A stretch of DNA of 64,000 nt from assembly GCF_016808335.1 (NCBI RefSeq), contig NC_053153.1:20161033-20225032 (forward strand). The letters run 5' to 3'. Positions 33,051-45,430 of this stretch are shown in pieces. A model generated the notes under the pieces. The model made no database searches. It was not told the DNA's origin and worked only from the letters and a program-made list of their open reading frames with translations. Positions within the stretch are counted from its first letter, which is position 1, and each line of letters begins with the position of its first letter. The DNA comes from Panicum virgatum. Its lineage: Eukaryota; Streptophyta; Magnoliopsida; Poales; Poaceae. Made by a program: the position numbers and the translations under genes.

Positions 33051-36000
33051 ATGTCGGATGTCCAGGAGCCATTGTCGTGGGGGAAGTCCACTGCCACCTC
33101 AGCGGTTTTGGAGTAGCTGGTCGCCGACAGGCTGCTGCCGGGGAACATCAACTCGGAGCGGCCGGCGTGGATTCCCCCGCGGCCGGAGGAGACCGAACCG
33201 AATACCCCCGAGAGCTACGTCGTGAGCCTCGTGCGACTCAACGAGCGGGGATTCGGCGTCCCCGTCGGCAGATTCATGCGGGCGCTGTGCGAGTACTACG
33301 GGGTGGAGCTGCACAACTTCGGCCCAAACTCCATCTCGCAGGTGGCAGTCTTTGTCGCTGTCTGCGAGGGGTATCTAGGGATCGAGGTGCACTGGGATCT
33401 ATGGATCCATTTGTTCCACGGGGAGCTCTTCATCGAGAACGTGCGGGGCTAGCCGAAGAGGTTCGCCCGCGCCGGCGGTCTGATGCTTCACTTGCGCCCA
33501 ACCCGGAGAAATTTGTACATCCCCAACAGGATGACGATGAACAACACCGGGTGGACCCGAGGGTGGTTTTACCTACGCAATTTCGGCAATCGGCTCCCGG
33601 CGTTCACCAACAAGGTGCTCCGGGAGAGGCCGGAGAAGTGGGACTGGGGGGTATCGCCCCTACCGCATCAGGCCAGGTTCGAGGTGCTCACCAACGCATT
33701 GCGTCATCTGGCGAGGAGGGGGTTGACGGCGGCAGCCGTCATCGCGAACTTTCACCGGCAGAGGGTGATTTCTCTCACGGAGAGGAGCCTGCCAATTTTC
33801 GAACTCACCCCCGAGGCCCCGGGCTCGGGCTCGAGGACGTCGCTCATGCTGCTCCCCTGTGACGTCGCTGCCTGGAGGGCGAAGAACGCGGTGGCGGAGT
33901 TCCCCGACAACCCGAACGATCTCTGGGAGATCAAGATGAGCCCCGAGACGGGGTACCTTTCTGTGGTTAGTTCTAGTTTCAATTCGTTGCCAATTTGTGC
34001 TACTCCTCTCCCCACTCCCTGATTCTGACTTGTTTGTGTTTCGCAGGGGGTGAGCCACTGGGACTACACCTCGAGGCCTCCGGTCCTGGAGGAACGCGAA
34101 GTCAACCGCCTGCACGCAGAGGTGGTGAAGAAGCAGAAGGAGGTGGTGGAGGCGGCCACCGCCAGGAAGAGGAAGAGGAAGGAAAACCACGAGAAGGTGT
34201 GTAAGATTGCACACGCGGAGGGAAAGCCCTGGCCCGCCACTCCTGAGTCCACCGAGGAGGAGGGGAAGGACTCCTCGAACGCCGAGCTCAACTTCTCGGA
34301 CGACGATGAGGCGGCGACAGGCGCGGGTTCCCCGCCGATCTAACGAAGGCTGGCGACGAGGATGTGCCAATGACGCTGGGTGAGGCGAGGCTCACATCGG
34401 GGTTGTTGGTGGATCCGCCCCTCGTAGGGGCGGGGTGGAGGTCGCCCACGCCAGCGGCGGGACGAAGGTCGCCCACGCCGGCAGCGGGCGGGAGATCGTC
34501 TACGCCCGTGACAGGACAAAGGTCATCTCCACCGGCGACGGGTAGGAGGACACCCACGCCCACGGTGTCGACGGGTGGCGGCGGGTCCGCGGTGAGCACG
34601 AAGACGTCCGCGCAGACGGCCTCGTGGCTCCAGGCCGATCCGAGGACGATGCCCTCAGGTCAGTCGTTGAGAGGTGTCAGTGTGCCGCGGGCTCGAAGGA
34701 GCAGCTCGGGCAAGCGCAGCATGAGCGCCCGGTCAGGGTAAGTGATTTTGATTTTATTCTTCGCTTTCGTTTAATCGACCCCCCAATCCCGCTGACTTCA
34801 GCGCTTCTTCCCCGATTACCAGCTCCGGAGCCATCGCCAGGGATGCCGCCCAGCTTGCGCCAACCAAGGCCCTCGAGACCGGGGCGCGCGCCACGCCGCA
34901 CACGGCACCGCAGCCCCTGCCCGTCGTGGACATTGTGGCGGAGGCCGCGAAGCTCCAGGAGGCGATGGCTCGAGGGGCCCAGAAGGCCCAACAGGCTCGA
35001 GCGCCGGAGAGTAGGGGCGACGCCGGCCAGGGGCGGCGCTGTAACGGCCGCTCAGGCTGACGCCGAGGGGGAGGTCGACCGAGGCGGCGCAAATGATGCC
35101 ACCCGGCCGGACGTCGAAGTCGGGGCCGGTCGGGGCGACGCGGATAGCGCCGCCCGGCCGGTCACAGGAGAAGGAGCTGGTGGGGATGCCCCGGATTGCC
35201 CCGCCAGCCAAATAGAGGTGGAGACCCTCGTCCTCGAGCCCCCGAGGGCTGGGGTCGAGGGCGTCACGGAGGAGGAGTCGGCGCCAAGGGCGCCGGCAGT
35301 GGAGGAAATCTGTGTCCCGAAGCCTGCAGGGGCCCGAGACTACAGTGTTGTTGCAGCGGTGACAGCGCAAACAGCACCGGAGAACATGGTGCCGGTGGTG
35401 CAGCTGCCGGAGAGCAGCGAGGAGTTCGGGGAATCGAGGGACATCAACCCTGCTGCTGCGGCCAGCGCCGCTGACCGGATTGCCGAGTTCACATCGTCCT
35501 CCGAGGAGGTACTCAACGCGGGGACGTCTGAGGGGCCCCGTCACGGGGTGATCATCCAGTCCGGGGTCCCCTTGAAGTTTCTCCGCAACGAGCAGGAGGT
35601 GGAAGCCATATGGACCACCTCGACCGCGCCTTGGAGCTCCATAGAACGACGGATTTCTAGATCAGCCAGGTAGGTGGCTCGCTCCCCGGAATCATTTGTA
35701 TTTGGCCTTGATTTTGTGCGTTTCATTCACGCTCTTCCACTTGCAGTGGCTGAGGGACATTTCGCGCAAAAAGAGCGACGAGCTGATCCGACTGTACTCC
35801 CAAATGCGCTGGCTTGGGCAGCACAATGCCGACTTGGTGCTCCAGAACATCGACGCCAACACCAAGATGATAGATCTGGGGGCGCGTCAGCGGGCGCTAG
35901 AGGACGAGCTGGCGCGGACCGCCGGCGAGCGCGACGTCCAGAGGGCCGTGGCGGAGCAGAAGGCTCAGGAGGCCGAGGCGCAGACTGCCGAGCTACAGCG

Positions 36001-36750
36001 TGTTAGGACGGCGCTCGAGTAGAAGGAGGCCGAGCTCCAGCACAAGGAGGCCGAGCTCCAGCGCGAGAAGGCAACCCTTCGCCACGCTCTTCGGGTCCCT
36101 CGAGGAAAAGGAGGTGGCCATCCGGAACATGGAGGCTGCCCTCAAGGAGAAGGAGGACTCCTTGTCCTCGATCGAGGAGGCCTCCCGAGTCCAACAGGAG
36201 GAAGCACAGAAGAATATCGCGAGTGAGTGCTCGAGATTTCGCTGTTGTTGGATTCTAATTTATCGCAGCTTATCTTGGTTCCTTTGATCAGAGCTGAGGC
36301 AGAGAGTGGCGGACGAGACTGCGGCGAAGGAGGCGGTCAACACCGCGCTCATGGTGGCGCAGGCTGAATACACTGACCTAGAGCGGACCGCTGTGAGCGT
36401 GTGCCAGGAGCTCGAGGGGGAGGGCGCCGTGTCTGGTAGCTCGGTGATCAGCCGCCTGCGAGCGCTAGGTGGCCGGATCGCCGAGCACGCCAAGAGCACC
36501 TTCCGCCTTTGTGTCCTGCGAGCCCTCACTGTGGCCTCGACGCACTACATCATGGATCTCCAGAGAGTGTCGTCGGGGTACGTGGTCCCCAACGACGCCA
36601 GCCCGGACACTGCGTCGGCCATCATTGACGATGCCGACGCCACCGTCGAGGGGTTCGCCACTGTCCTGGCCGCGAAGCTGGAAGCCGACATCCCCCATAG
36701 CCGAATTCAATGCTGTAGAAGACCCGCAAGGGGAGGATGATAACCTGTAG
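33051..36750 (+). pseudogene. Opposite-strand intron-containing gene of element A (PF04195-like head, coiled-coil tail)
   Basis: It runs on the plus strand against pol. From the ATG at 33051, exon 1 (to 33965) contains a head with VRLNERGFGVPVGRFMRAL and HWDLWIHLF, the hallmark of the gypsy-type transposon family PF04195 (Transposase_28). Introns with GT..AG ends fit at 33966-34046, 34738-34801, 35670-35746 and 36223-36291 (64-81 bp). The middle is acidic and Ala/Pro-rich. The C-terminal third is heptad-rich coiled coil (RQRALEDELARTAGERD) ending in a conserved helical region (SSVISRLRALGGRIAEHAKS). Damage: TAG at 33114, TAG at 33450, TAA at 34341, TAG at 36020 and a frameshift near 36700. 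Function unknown; the intron positions near 35700 and 36250 recur in element B. Confidence 0.7.
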
Positions 36751-37325
36751 GTAGTCTGGGCATCGGAGCCCATGTAATAAGTTAGTACTTTATTGTAATA
36801 GTACTTGTGGGTGTAAGAAATTTGTAATTATAAATCGACAGTGTGGCCCAGCGTGGCCTTGTGCATTCGAGCCCTCATTTTCTTTACTCTATTTTCGTGT
36901 TCTCGTATGCGACTTTGGTAAACTTCTGTGAGGAATTTCATGTTCATAAGCGACTTAGGCGTGAGGTGGTGAAGGGGGTGCCGTATCCCGGAGGCGTAGG
37001 CGGCCCCACTGCTCGGCCGGACTCGTACCATAGTTTCTTATGCCTCGCGTCCGTTTTTCCCAAGTATACGAGAAACTTAGAAGCGAGAATTTTTCAAAAA
37101 AACATTGGCGATTTTTTGGGGACGTTCGGGGGTTCCCCCCGTAGTAGCCCCCGAGGGAGGCTTGGCTTTGCCGAGGGTAAATCCAGGTGTACCTCAGTGT
37201 TCGTGCGCCTCCGAGCCCCCGAGGGTCCGGAAAGTTCCCAAAAAATAAACAAGTAAAGCATACTCCTTTATTGTTTCAGGAAATCGTAAATGCGAGGACA
37301 AATGATGTACAAATAGCTTGGAACT

Positions 37326-39071
37326 CTAAGGATAGAAGCGGCGTAGTTGCTGTATGTTCCAAGTATTGGTGAGGACTTTGCCGTTTTCGTTCGCTAGCTT
37401 GTACGTGCCGGGCTTGAGCACCTCGGCGATGATGTATGGGCCTTCCCACGGCGGTGAGAGGTTGTGGCGGCCCCTGTTGTCCTGTCGAAGCCTCAGCACC
37501 AAGTCCCATTTGTTGAGGTCTCGGCGCCGAACTCTCTGCGCTTGATATCTTCGCAGGGACTGCTGATGACGCGCAGAGTGTAGGAGCGCCACGTCTCGAG
37601 CCTCGTCCACTTGATCCAGCGAGTCCTCGCGGGCTTGCTGGTTCTGCTGCTCTTGAAAGGCCTTGAGCCTCGGTAACCCGTACTCCAGGTCCGTGGGGAG
37701 CATGGCCTCGGCACCATAGATGAGGAAGAACGGGGTAAAGCCCGTGGCTCTGCTTGGGGTTGTCCTCAGGCTCCAAATAACCGAGGGTAGCTCTGTGAGC
37801 TACCTTCGACGAAACTTGTTCAGCTTGTTGAAGATCCTTGGCTTCAGTCCTTGGAGGATCATGCCATTGGCACGCTCCACTTGCCCATTCGTCTGTGGGT
37901 GCGCCACAGCTGACCAGTCGACGCGTATGTGGTAGCTGTCGCAGAATGCCAAGAATTTCTTGCCTATGAACTAGGTGCCGTTGTCGGTGATGATCGAGTT
38001 CGGGACCACGAACCTAAAGACAATGTCAGTAAAGAACAGAACAGCTTGCTTGGATCTAATCTTACCGATGGGTCGAGCCTCGATCCACTTGGAGAATTTG
38101 TCGATTGCCACCAACAAGTGGGTGTAGCCGCAGGGCGCCTTCTGCAGCAGGCCAACGAGGTCCAATCCCCACACGGCGAATGGCCACGTCATGGGGATGG
38201 TCTGTAAAGCGTGGGCCGGGAGGTGTGTCTTTCGAGCGTAGAACTGGCAACCCTCGCAGGTCCGCACGACGTCGGTGGCATCGGCGACCGTGGTGGGCTA
38301 GTAAAAGCCTTGTCGAAACGCGTTACCCATGAGGGTACGTGGCGCAGCGTGGTGACCGCAGATGCCAGCGTGAATGTCACGGGTCAGCTCCTTGCCCTCG
38401 GGGATGGGGATGCATCGCTGCAAAACGCCCGAGGGATTGTGTTTGTACAGCTCATCGTCGATTAGGACAAAGGACTTGGCCAGCCTAGCGAGGCGCCGCG
38501 CCTGAGCGCGGTCCGAGGGTAGGATCCCTCGAATCATCCAGTCGAGGTACTGGGTGCGCCAGTCTCGCGAAGTTGGGGCCTCGTCGATCTCCATTGCTTC
38601 GGCCTCGTCCATGGAGGAGGTCTCGAAGTCAGTGTCCATGGGCTCGGCCTCGTCCGCCGAGGGGTTCCTGCCGGGGGGCCCGGCATTCGAGGGGCCTGGT
38701 TCCGCCGGATCCTTGAAGTCGACGGAGGGCTTGACGATGTCGCGAGCAAAGATGTTCAGGGGGACGGTGGTCCGCCCTGACACGATCTTGGCTAGTTCAT
38801 CGGCATCCTCGTTGTACTTGCGCAAGACGTGGTTGAGTTCTAGGCCATCGAACTTGTCTTCGAGGTAGCGTACTGCATTGCAGTATGCCTCCATCTTCGG
38901 GTCGTGACAGCTAGACTCCTTCATCACTTGGTCAATGACGAGCTGAGAGTCACCGCGTACGTCGAGGCACTTGACGCCAAGCTCGATGGCGATGCGGAGG
39001 CCACTGAGGAGGGCCTCATACTCCGCCATGTTATTAGACGCAGGGAAGTGCAGGCGTATTATGTAGCGCAT
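37326..39071 (-). pseudogene. Element A second RNase-H-like domain and integrase, broken
   Basis: Minus strand from 39071. The second RNase H has FPASNNMAEYEALLSGLR and LDVRGDSQLVIDQV. After an acidic linker comes integrase: the HHCC finger (HAGICGHHAAPRT ... CEGCQFY), first Asp in WGLDLVG, second Asp in ITDNGT, and C-terminal WEGPYIIAEVLKPGTYKL. Stops: TAG at 39074-39072, TAG at 38297-38295 (Trp position after RQGFY) and TAG at 37973-37971 directly after DNGT. The stretch holding the third catalytic residue (37704-37970) is frameshifted. Confidence 0.85.
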
Positions 39072-39074
39072 GTG

Positions 39075-40588
39075 CTATCTGAGGGGAGAGATGAAGAGGA
39101 GGCCAGCGCCGGCGCCGGTTTTCATCACCGACCCGTCGAAGTACATGGTCCAACATTCAGCTTGGATTTGTGGTGGGGGTAGCTGAGTGTCCTTCCACTC
39201 AGCGACGAAGTCGGCCAAGACTTGGGACTTGATCGCCTTGCGAGGGGCGTAGATGAGAGTTTCTCCCATCAGTTCTACGGACCACTTGGAAATTCTACCC
39301 TCGGCTTCCCTGTTCCGGATTATCTCTCCCAGAGGGAAAGACGAGACCACGGTGACAGGATGGGCCTCGAAGTAGTGGCGCAGCTTGCGCCGAGCCAAAA
39401 CCACTGCGTATAGCAGCTTCTGGATCTGCGGATAGCGTGTCTTGGTTTCGGACAACACTTCCATGATGTAGTACACCGGCCATTGGACAGGCAGAGCATG
39501 GCCCTCCTCTTGTCTTTCGACAACGATCACCGTGCTGACCACTTGGGTCGTCGCAGCTACGTACAGATAGAGGAGCTCGCCGTCTATGGGTGGTGTGAGA
39601 ATGGGGGCGTGAGTGAGTGATGCCTTTAGCCTGTCGAGGGCTTCTTGAGCCTCGGGGGTCCACATGAAGCGCTCAGTTTTCCTCAGGAGTCCATATAGGG
39701 GCAAGCCTTTCTCGCCGAGACGCGAGATGAATCGGCTAAGGGACGCTAGGCATCCCATGACCGTCTGTCCCCCTTTAGGTCTCGGATCGGTCCCATCCGA
39801 GTGATGGCAGAGACTTTCTCAGGGTTGGGTTCGATGCCCCTCTCGGAGACAATGAAGCCCAAGAGCATGCCTCGAGGGACTCCGAACACGCACTTCTCGG
39901 GGTTGAGTTTTACCCCTTTGGCCCTTAGGCAATCGAATGCGATCCTGAGATCGGCTACCAGGTCGTCCGCCTTCCTGGATTTTACAACGATGTCGTCGAC
40001 ATATGCTTCTACGTTCCTCCCGAGATGGTCCCCGAATACATGGAGCATACACCGTTGATATGTAGCTCAGGCGTTTCTGAGGCCAAAAGGCATCGTGACG
40101 TAGCAGTACATGCCGAAAGGTGTGATAAAAGAGGTCGCGAGCTGATCAGACTCTTTCATCTTGATTTGGTGGTAACCGGAATAAGCATCAAGAAAGGATA
40201 AAAGCTCACATCCCGCAGTTGAATCTACGATTTGATCAATACGCGGCAAAGGAAAGGGAACCTTCGGACATGCTTTATTTAAACTAGTGTAGTCTGCGCA
40301 CATCCTCCAACTTCCATTCTTTTTCTTCACTAATACAGGATTAGCTAGCCACTCGGAATGGAATACCTCCTTGATGAATCCGGCTGCCAGAAGTTTCTGC
40401 AGCTCCTCGCCGATCGCCCGGAGCTTGAGCTCGGCGAAGCGTCGCAGGTGCTGCTTCACCGGTATGGAGTTGGGTCGGATATCAAGGGAGTGCTCAGCGA
40501 CCTCCCTCGGTATGCCAGGCATGTCCGAGGGGCTCCACGCAAAGATTTCTGCGTTGGCACGGAGAAAGTCGACGAGCACCACTTCCTA
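39075..40588 (-). pseudogene. Element A reverse transcriptase and RNase H, broken
   Basis: Minus strand from a TAG at 40588-40586. RT motifs in order: WLANPVLVKKKNGSWRMC, LLSFLDAYSGYHQI, MPFGLRNA, the catalytic EAYVDDIVVKS, LGFIVSERGIEPNP. RNase H follows with [15 protein letters not shown] and the start of the second RNase H at [19 protein letters not shown] at 40066-40064 falls just after GLRNA and a frameshift lies near 39760. All catalytic Asp residues are present, so the damage is only in continuity. Confidence 0.88.
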
Positions 40589-41491
40589 TTTGCTGTCGAG
40601 GGTGGCGCTGACCTGCAACGCCTTGTCATCGGGGTGATTCGGGTCGAGGGGCGCCTTCTTGATACCCTCGGCGGATTCGAAGCTGCCCGTGTGTCGGTGC
40701 GTGGAGAACAAGGCCTCACTTGCCACCTTGTCGAGGGTGGTTGCGAGGGCCTCATCCTCCGCTTGAGCCTCCGCGTGCTCGACACACTTGACGTCGCACT
40801 CGTAGGCATGCTCGAACGAGGAGCCGACGGTGATGACACCCCTCGGGCCCAGCATCTTTAGCTTGGGATAGGTGTAGTTGGGGATGGCCATGAATTTGGC
40901 CTCGCAGGGACGACCAAGGATGGCGTGGTAGGCTCCCCGAAACCCCACCACCTCAAAGGTGAGCACTTCCTTGCGGAAGTTGGCTTTCGTGCCAAAACAG
41001 ACGGGTAGGTCGATCTGGTCGAGGGGTTGGACTCGCTTCCCCGGCGCAACGCCAAGGAATGGCGACTTGCTGGGGCGGAGCTTGTTCAATCTGATCCCCA
41101 TGAGCTCCAAGGTGTGGGTGTACATGATGTTGAGGCTGTTGCCTCCGTCCATGAGCACATTGGAGAAGCGGGTGTTGCCGATGATGGGGTCGACAACAAG
41201 CGGGTACCGTCCCGGGTGTGGGACGTAGTCGGGGTGGTCCTTGCGGCCGAAGGAAATAGTGTCCTCCGACCAGTCGAGGTAGGATGCCGTGGCCTTGGTG
41301 ACGGAGAAGACTTCCCTGCGCTCACGCTTGTGTTGCCGAGAGGTCATGTTTGTCGTCGGTCCTCCAAAGATGAAGAAGGCGTTCTCCACCGGGGGGAACT
41401 CGTCGTCTCCACCTTTGTCGCCAGCATCCTTCTTCTTGTCCTCATCGCGATGCGCGACACAGTTATAGCATTTCCGGAGCATCCCGCACTG
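40589..41491 (-). pseudogene. Element A protease region
   Basis: Open on the minus strand from 41482 to 40589. It contains the aspartic protease site VLMDGGNSLNIMY and the later AILGRP segment of the retropepsin fold, then an acidic spacer. It is cut off from gag by a TAG at 41491-41489 and from RT by the TAG at 40588-40586. Confidence 0.85.
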
Positions 41492-43804
41492 CTATAGAGT
41501 GTGGTTGACCGAGCCCTTGTGGTAAGGGCACGGCTTCTTGAGCATGTCGTCAAACAGGCCGCCACCGCCTCGAGGGGGGCCTCGAGGTCCTTTGCGGTCC
41601 GGGGCAGCGACGAAGGCCTCGTCAGAGTCTTCGGCCTGCCCCGGTCCACGCTGGTTTGGTGGGGCCGGCTTTTTCCCTTTCTTCCCCCGCTTTTGTTTCT
41701 TGGCGGGGGCGTTGGTCTTGGCGTTGCTGCCCTCTGCGGGCGCATCTTCCTTGCGCTTGTTCGGCTTGTCATCGAAAATGGCACCAACGGCCTCCTCGCC
41801 GGCGGTGTAGTTGGTGACAGCATCGAACAACTCATTAGTGTTGGCGGGACGGCTTCGCGCAAGCTCGTGCACCAGATTCCTGCACGTCGTGCCCTCGAGG
41901 AAGGCATTGATGACCTCGACGTGGGTGACGCTGGGGAGCTCGGTGCATTGCTTAGAGAAGCGCCGCACGTAGTCGCGCAGGGACTCATTGGGCTTCTGCC
42001 GGCACCCTTTGAGGTCCCAGGAGTTCCCATGGCGCATGTACGTGCCCTGGAAGTTGCCCACGAAGATCTGGACTAAGTCGGCCCAGTTGTGGATCTGGTC
42101 CTCGGGCAAGTGCTCGAGCCACATTCGTGTGGCATCAGCAAGGTGAAGGGGAAGGTTGCGGATGATGACTGCATCGTCCGTCGCACCGCCCAGCTGGCAT
42201 GCTAGGCGGTAGTCGTTGAGCCAGACTGCGGGATCAGTCTCGCCCGAGTACTTGACGAGGGTGGTGGGCTATCGAAAGCGTGGGGGGAAAGGAGCGGTAC
42301 GAATCTCCCGGCTGAACACACGGGTGCCCGGAGGCTCCGGTGACTCGCCCCTATCATGTTTGGGGTCGAAACGTCCATCCCGTCGAGGGGTGTACTTCCT
42401 GCCATTGATGATGTTACGGGCGTCGTCGTTGCCGGCATGTCCGCGCGTGTCGTGGAGTCGCTCCCTTGCGGAAGTCTTTCCGATGCCGTCGTGCACCGAG
42501 GGTGCCTTCGCACCGTGCGCTGCGACTGCCTTTCCCATCCCTCCTGGTGGAGTGTGCACCGAAACCTCGTGGTCCTGCCGTGCAGTCCCACCGGCCTGCT
42601 TCGGGACTATCGAGCGCATGCGAGATGCAGAGCTCTCGGCCTGCTGCATAGCAGCTTGCTCGATGAGCACCTGTGCCTCAAGGCGCAGGTTGCATCCCGA
42701 AGTCATCGACGGCTCGGGCATTGCTTGGAGTAGGTAGGCCGCAACGACGAGTTTTTCGCCGGCCATTTTCAGTTCCGGAGGTTTGTCGATGTTGTCATCG
42801 GCTAGGATCCGCTCCCGGGCAACGCGTGCCGCCGCCTGGGCATGTGCGCCATGCGCGGTGCGCTGCTGCTCGAGTGCGGTGCGCAGCTCCTATGTCTGCC
42901 GATGCTGCTCGTCGAGCTTGGCTTGAAGCTCCTTGAGCTGCGCCAGCTGTGCCTGCCGCACCGCCGAGCTTGACGAAGAAAAAGCGGTCGCGGCCGGCAC
43001 CACTGGTTGGTTTGCCTACGCGTCTGCCCCGCCGTTCCCGTCATTGCTCGGAGCGTTGTCGTTTTGCCCGTCCGCGAGCTCGGCCATGAAGCACTCCCGA
43101 GTGGGATCGTAATCCCCCTCACTAGAGTCCTTGAAGCAGGTGAGGCAGTAAGCCACCGCGAGCTGGAACGAGCGGAAAGCGTCGGGGTCACGGACCCCGG
43201 AGTAGTCCTCGGCCTCGTCGGCTGTGAAGTTGTCCATGAAGAAGCTGATGTCGTCGGCGATCAAGCTCGCCGTCTCGGGGTAGGAGTCGTCAGGAGATGA
43301 TGCGATGAGGTTACAGATCGACAGGAGGTGATGACCCGGCAGATCCTCGTACTCGGCGAAGTTGGTGCTGGACGAATAGGCGTAGGTGGCAGCGTTGTGC
43401 ATCCCGAAGGAAAAGGGCGATAGCGCAGTCGTGCCCCCCCTGGGAGGCACTGGGGCTGCAGTCGATGATGGTGCCGGTGTAGATGACGCCGAGGCACGTG
43501 ATGACGAAGCGGTGGCCCCGTCGGCTGCGACGCTGAGCTGCAACATGGCAACCTCAACCCACGTGGGGGAGCTGAGGCGTGCCGCCCGGCGCCACTCCAT
43601 GCGCGCTTGTCGAGAGTGCTAGCCCGAGCGCCTGTTGCGCCGGGCTGGTGAAGTCAAAGTGTCAGGGTTGCGTCTGGGCGAGAGGAGCTCCATGAGGTAA
43701 CCGTTGCCGGTTGCTTTGAACTCAAGACTCCCGAACCGAATCACGTATCCCGCTGGGAGCGGATTCGAGGCGCCCATGGGGAATGGGTTGGATCTGCTCC
43801 CCAT
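41492..43804 (-). pseudogene. Element A gag, broken
   Basis: Starts at the minus-strand ATG at 43804 (MGSRSNPFPMGASNPLP). TAG at 43621-43619 and 43018-43016 interrupt the frame, and a frame change falls between 42269 and 42124. The capsid region includes IFVGNFQGTYMRHGNSWDLK and LRDYVRRFSKQC. A Lys-rich stretch precedes a CX2HX5HX4C-type knuckle (CPYHKGSVNH), whose last part lies beyond the TAG at 41491-41489. Confidence 0.85.
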
Positions 43805-43869
43805 CCCTGGAGATCAAATGGGAACAAAAGAGAAAATGTCATGCAGCGACCCCTACCTAGCGTGCCAAC
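43805..43869 (-). other. Element A primer-binding site and leader
   Basis: On the minus strand the 5' LTR is followed by TTGGCACGCTAGGTAGGGG, the counterpart of TTGGCGCACCAGGTAGGGG in element B. The matching tRNA was not determined. Confidence 0.6.
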
Positions 43870-45178
43870 TGTCGGTGTCCTCACCCAGCGGGCCGGACCC
43901 AACTAGTGATGATGCTGCGTGTTCCTCGTCCCAAATGTTGATGGAAGAGGCAACACAGTAACGCACGGGTTTATCCTGGTTCCGGCTGTGGGGCCGTACG
44001 TCCAACAATGGGGTGTGCGAGAGCACTGTACTATCTTGCACCGGGGGTGCCTGTAGTAGGGGGTACAAACAAGGCGAGAGAGGGAGGGAAGCTCCCAAGT
44101 CTTCTGCTAGAGGAGGAGTTGATTGAGGCGAGTGCCAATATCGGGGCTCAGAAGAGCGTATGTGCTCTGTGAGTAGTGCTAAGCGTTGTGTTCTACCGAA
44201 TGGGCCGACCCCCTTAAAGGAAAGCCCGCCTCCTCCTTTTATAGACACAAGGAGAGATGGTGTACATGCACAGGGGATCGTGGAAGTCGTTGTCTTCTAC
44301 CCGAATCGCGGGGGTGCAGTGGTCGAGCACTGTGGGAAGTACACTGTGGGGTATGGCGCCGGGCGTGTCAGTCGTCCTGGGCATCGTCTTTGGTCTTGCG
44401 GAGATCGCGACGGCGTCTTGGCGGCTCCAGCGGGCGGCGTGGTCGTTGCTGTGGGGGGTACCGTCCTCCAGGCGTGGCGTGGCGGCGTTCCGAGGGTCCT
44501 ACAGGCCAGGGTCTTGTCCTGGTCAAGACCGGAGCCGCTTCCGAGGGTTGTGCCCATGCCGTTCGAGGGCTCCGCGGAAGGGAAAGTACGAAGGAGGTAT
44601 GGAGAGTTGGCAGTATAGTAGCAGGAGCAGTGCCGAGTACGTCTTGCACTGCGTTGCAGGTTCCCACAGTGTCGTCACAGCGTCCGGAATGGCGGAGCAG
44701 TGAACGGAGTTGGCGGACGAGACTCCGGTCACAGCCACTGTGGGGAATGGCGGCCTGACGCCATCTGACCCGGGCACTGTGGAGGAGTGGTTGGCATTAA
44801 TGCCTCCGTACGGCGGGCAGGTGAGCGGAAGGACCGTTTGTCCTTTCCGTCGAGGGGTGGCCTCGAGCGAGGCGGAGACGATCCGCCTCACCGAGGGTGG
44901 GCTCGCTACCCTCGAGCGAGGCGGAGGCGCGGGGCGCAGTCAAGGGCTTCGGCGGGGAGCCCTCGAGCGAGGCAGAGATCACCCTGCGGGTCCGAGGGGG
45001 TGTGGATGGGCCGCACTGCGTACGTGGGCCGCGTGTTGGGCTTCTTTGAGTCTTTTCCTTTCTTCCAGATTGGAAGGAGACTGTAGGCCTTCGTGGGCCC
45101 AGTTGCCAAATACGTGTTTGTGTTTTTAGGGCAATTTTAGTCCCCTGATTAGGGTGCCCCTAATCATGATACCCGACA
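43870..45178 (-). repeat. Element A 5' LTR
   Basis: 1,309 bp, with a TATAAAA box on the minus strand at 44243-44237 and a CCTCGAGCGAGG repeat block at 44860-44990. Its transcription would run leftwards, away from P450 gene 3. Confidence 0.9.
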
Positions 45179-45261
45179 CCACTCTAATAGCCAACCCATA
45201 TAATAGTTGGCTGTATATGTGCCTGCACCAGTAATACTTGATTCATCTTCCTTCTCCTCTC

Positions 45262-45430
45262 TAGGGGTGGGCATTCGGGTTACCCGAAATATTCGGGTCG
45301 GGTTTTTTGGTTTTTCAAAAATTTAGGTTTTGAAAACTGAAACCCAAAAATTACCCGAAAAAAAGAAAACCCGACAATTTGTGTACCCGCAATTTTGGGT
45401 TCGGGTAATCCCGAATTACCCGATATTAAC
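45262..45430. mobile_element. Possible hAT terminus
   Basis: Begins TAGGGGTGGGCATTCGGG and is filled with CGGGT/ACCCG motifs in both orientations, as in the ends of many plant hAT elements. No matching right end was found, so this is probably a fragment. Confidence 0.35.

Larger units (their letters stand above)
28825..45178 (-). mobile_element. Ty3/gypsy element A, Tat lineage, with intact ends and defective coding regions
   Basis: A 16,354-bp element read on the minus strand. Its LTRs at 28825-30179 (3') and 43870-45178 (5') have plus-strand ends TGTCGGTGTCC...ACCCGACA. The target duplication CCACT is exact (28820-28824, 45179-45183). Order on the minus strand: gag, protease, RT, RNase H, a second RNase-H-like domain, integrase, then an extra gene on the opposite strand. 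The double RNase H and opposite-strand gene place it in the Tat lineage. Stops and frameshifts break gag and pol. By eye the LTRs differ at about 15 of the first 215 bases, so it seems older than the copia element. Confidence 0.93.

Noticed and set aside
32693..33862. 389-codon plus frame overlapping the start of the opposite-strand gene of A
   Set aside because: It is a different frame from the one with the PF04195-like motifs, and its translation is low-complexity.
28825..45178. Possible CRISPR-like or integron-like arrays suggested by repeated GCTCGAGG motifs
   Set aside because: The repeats are confined to LTRs, irregular in spacing, and sit in a plant retroelement.
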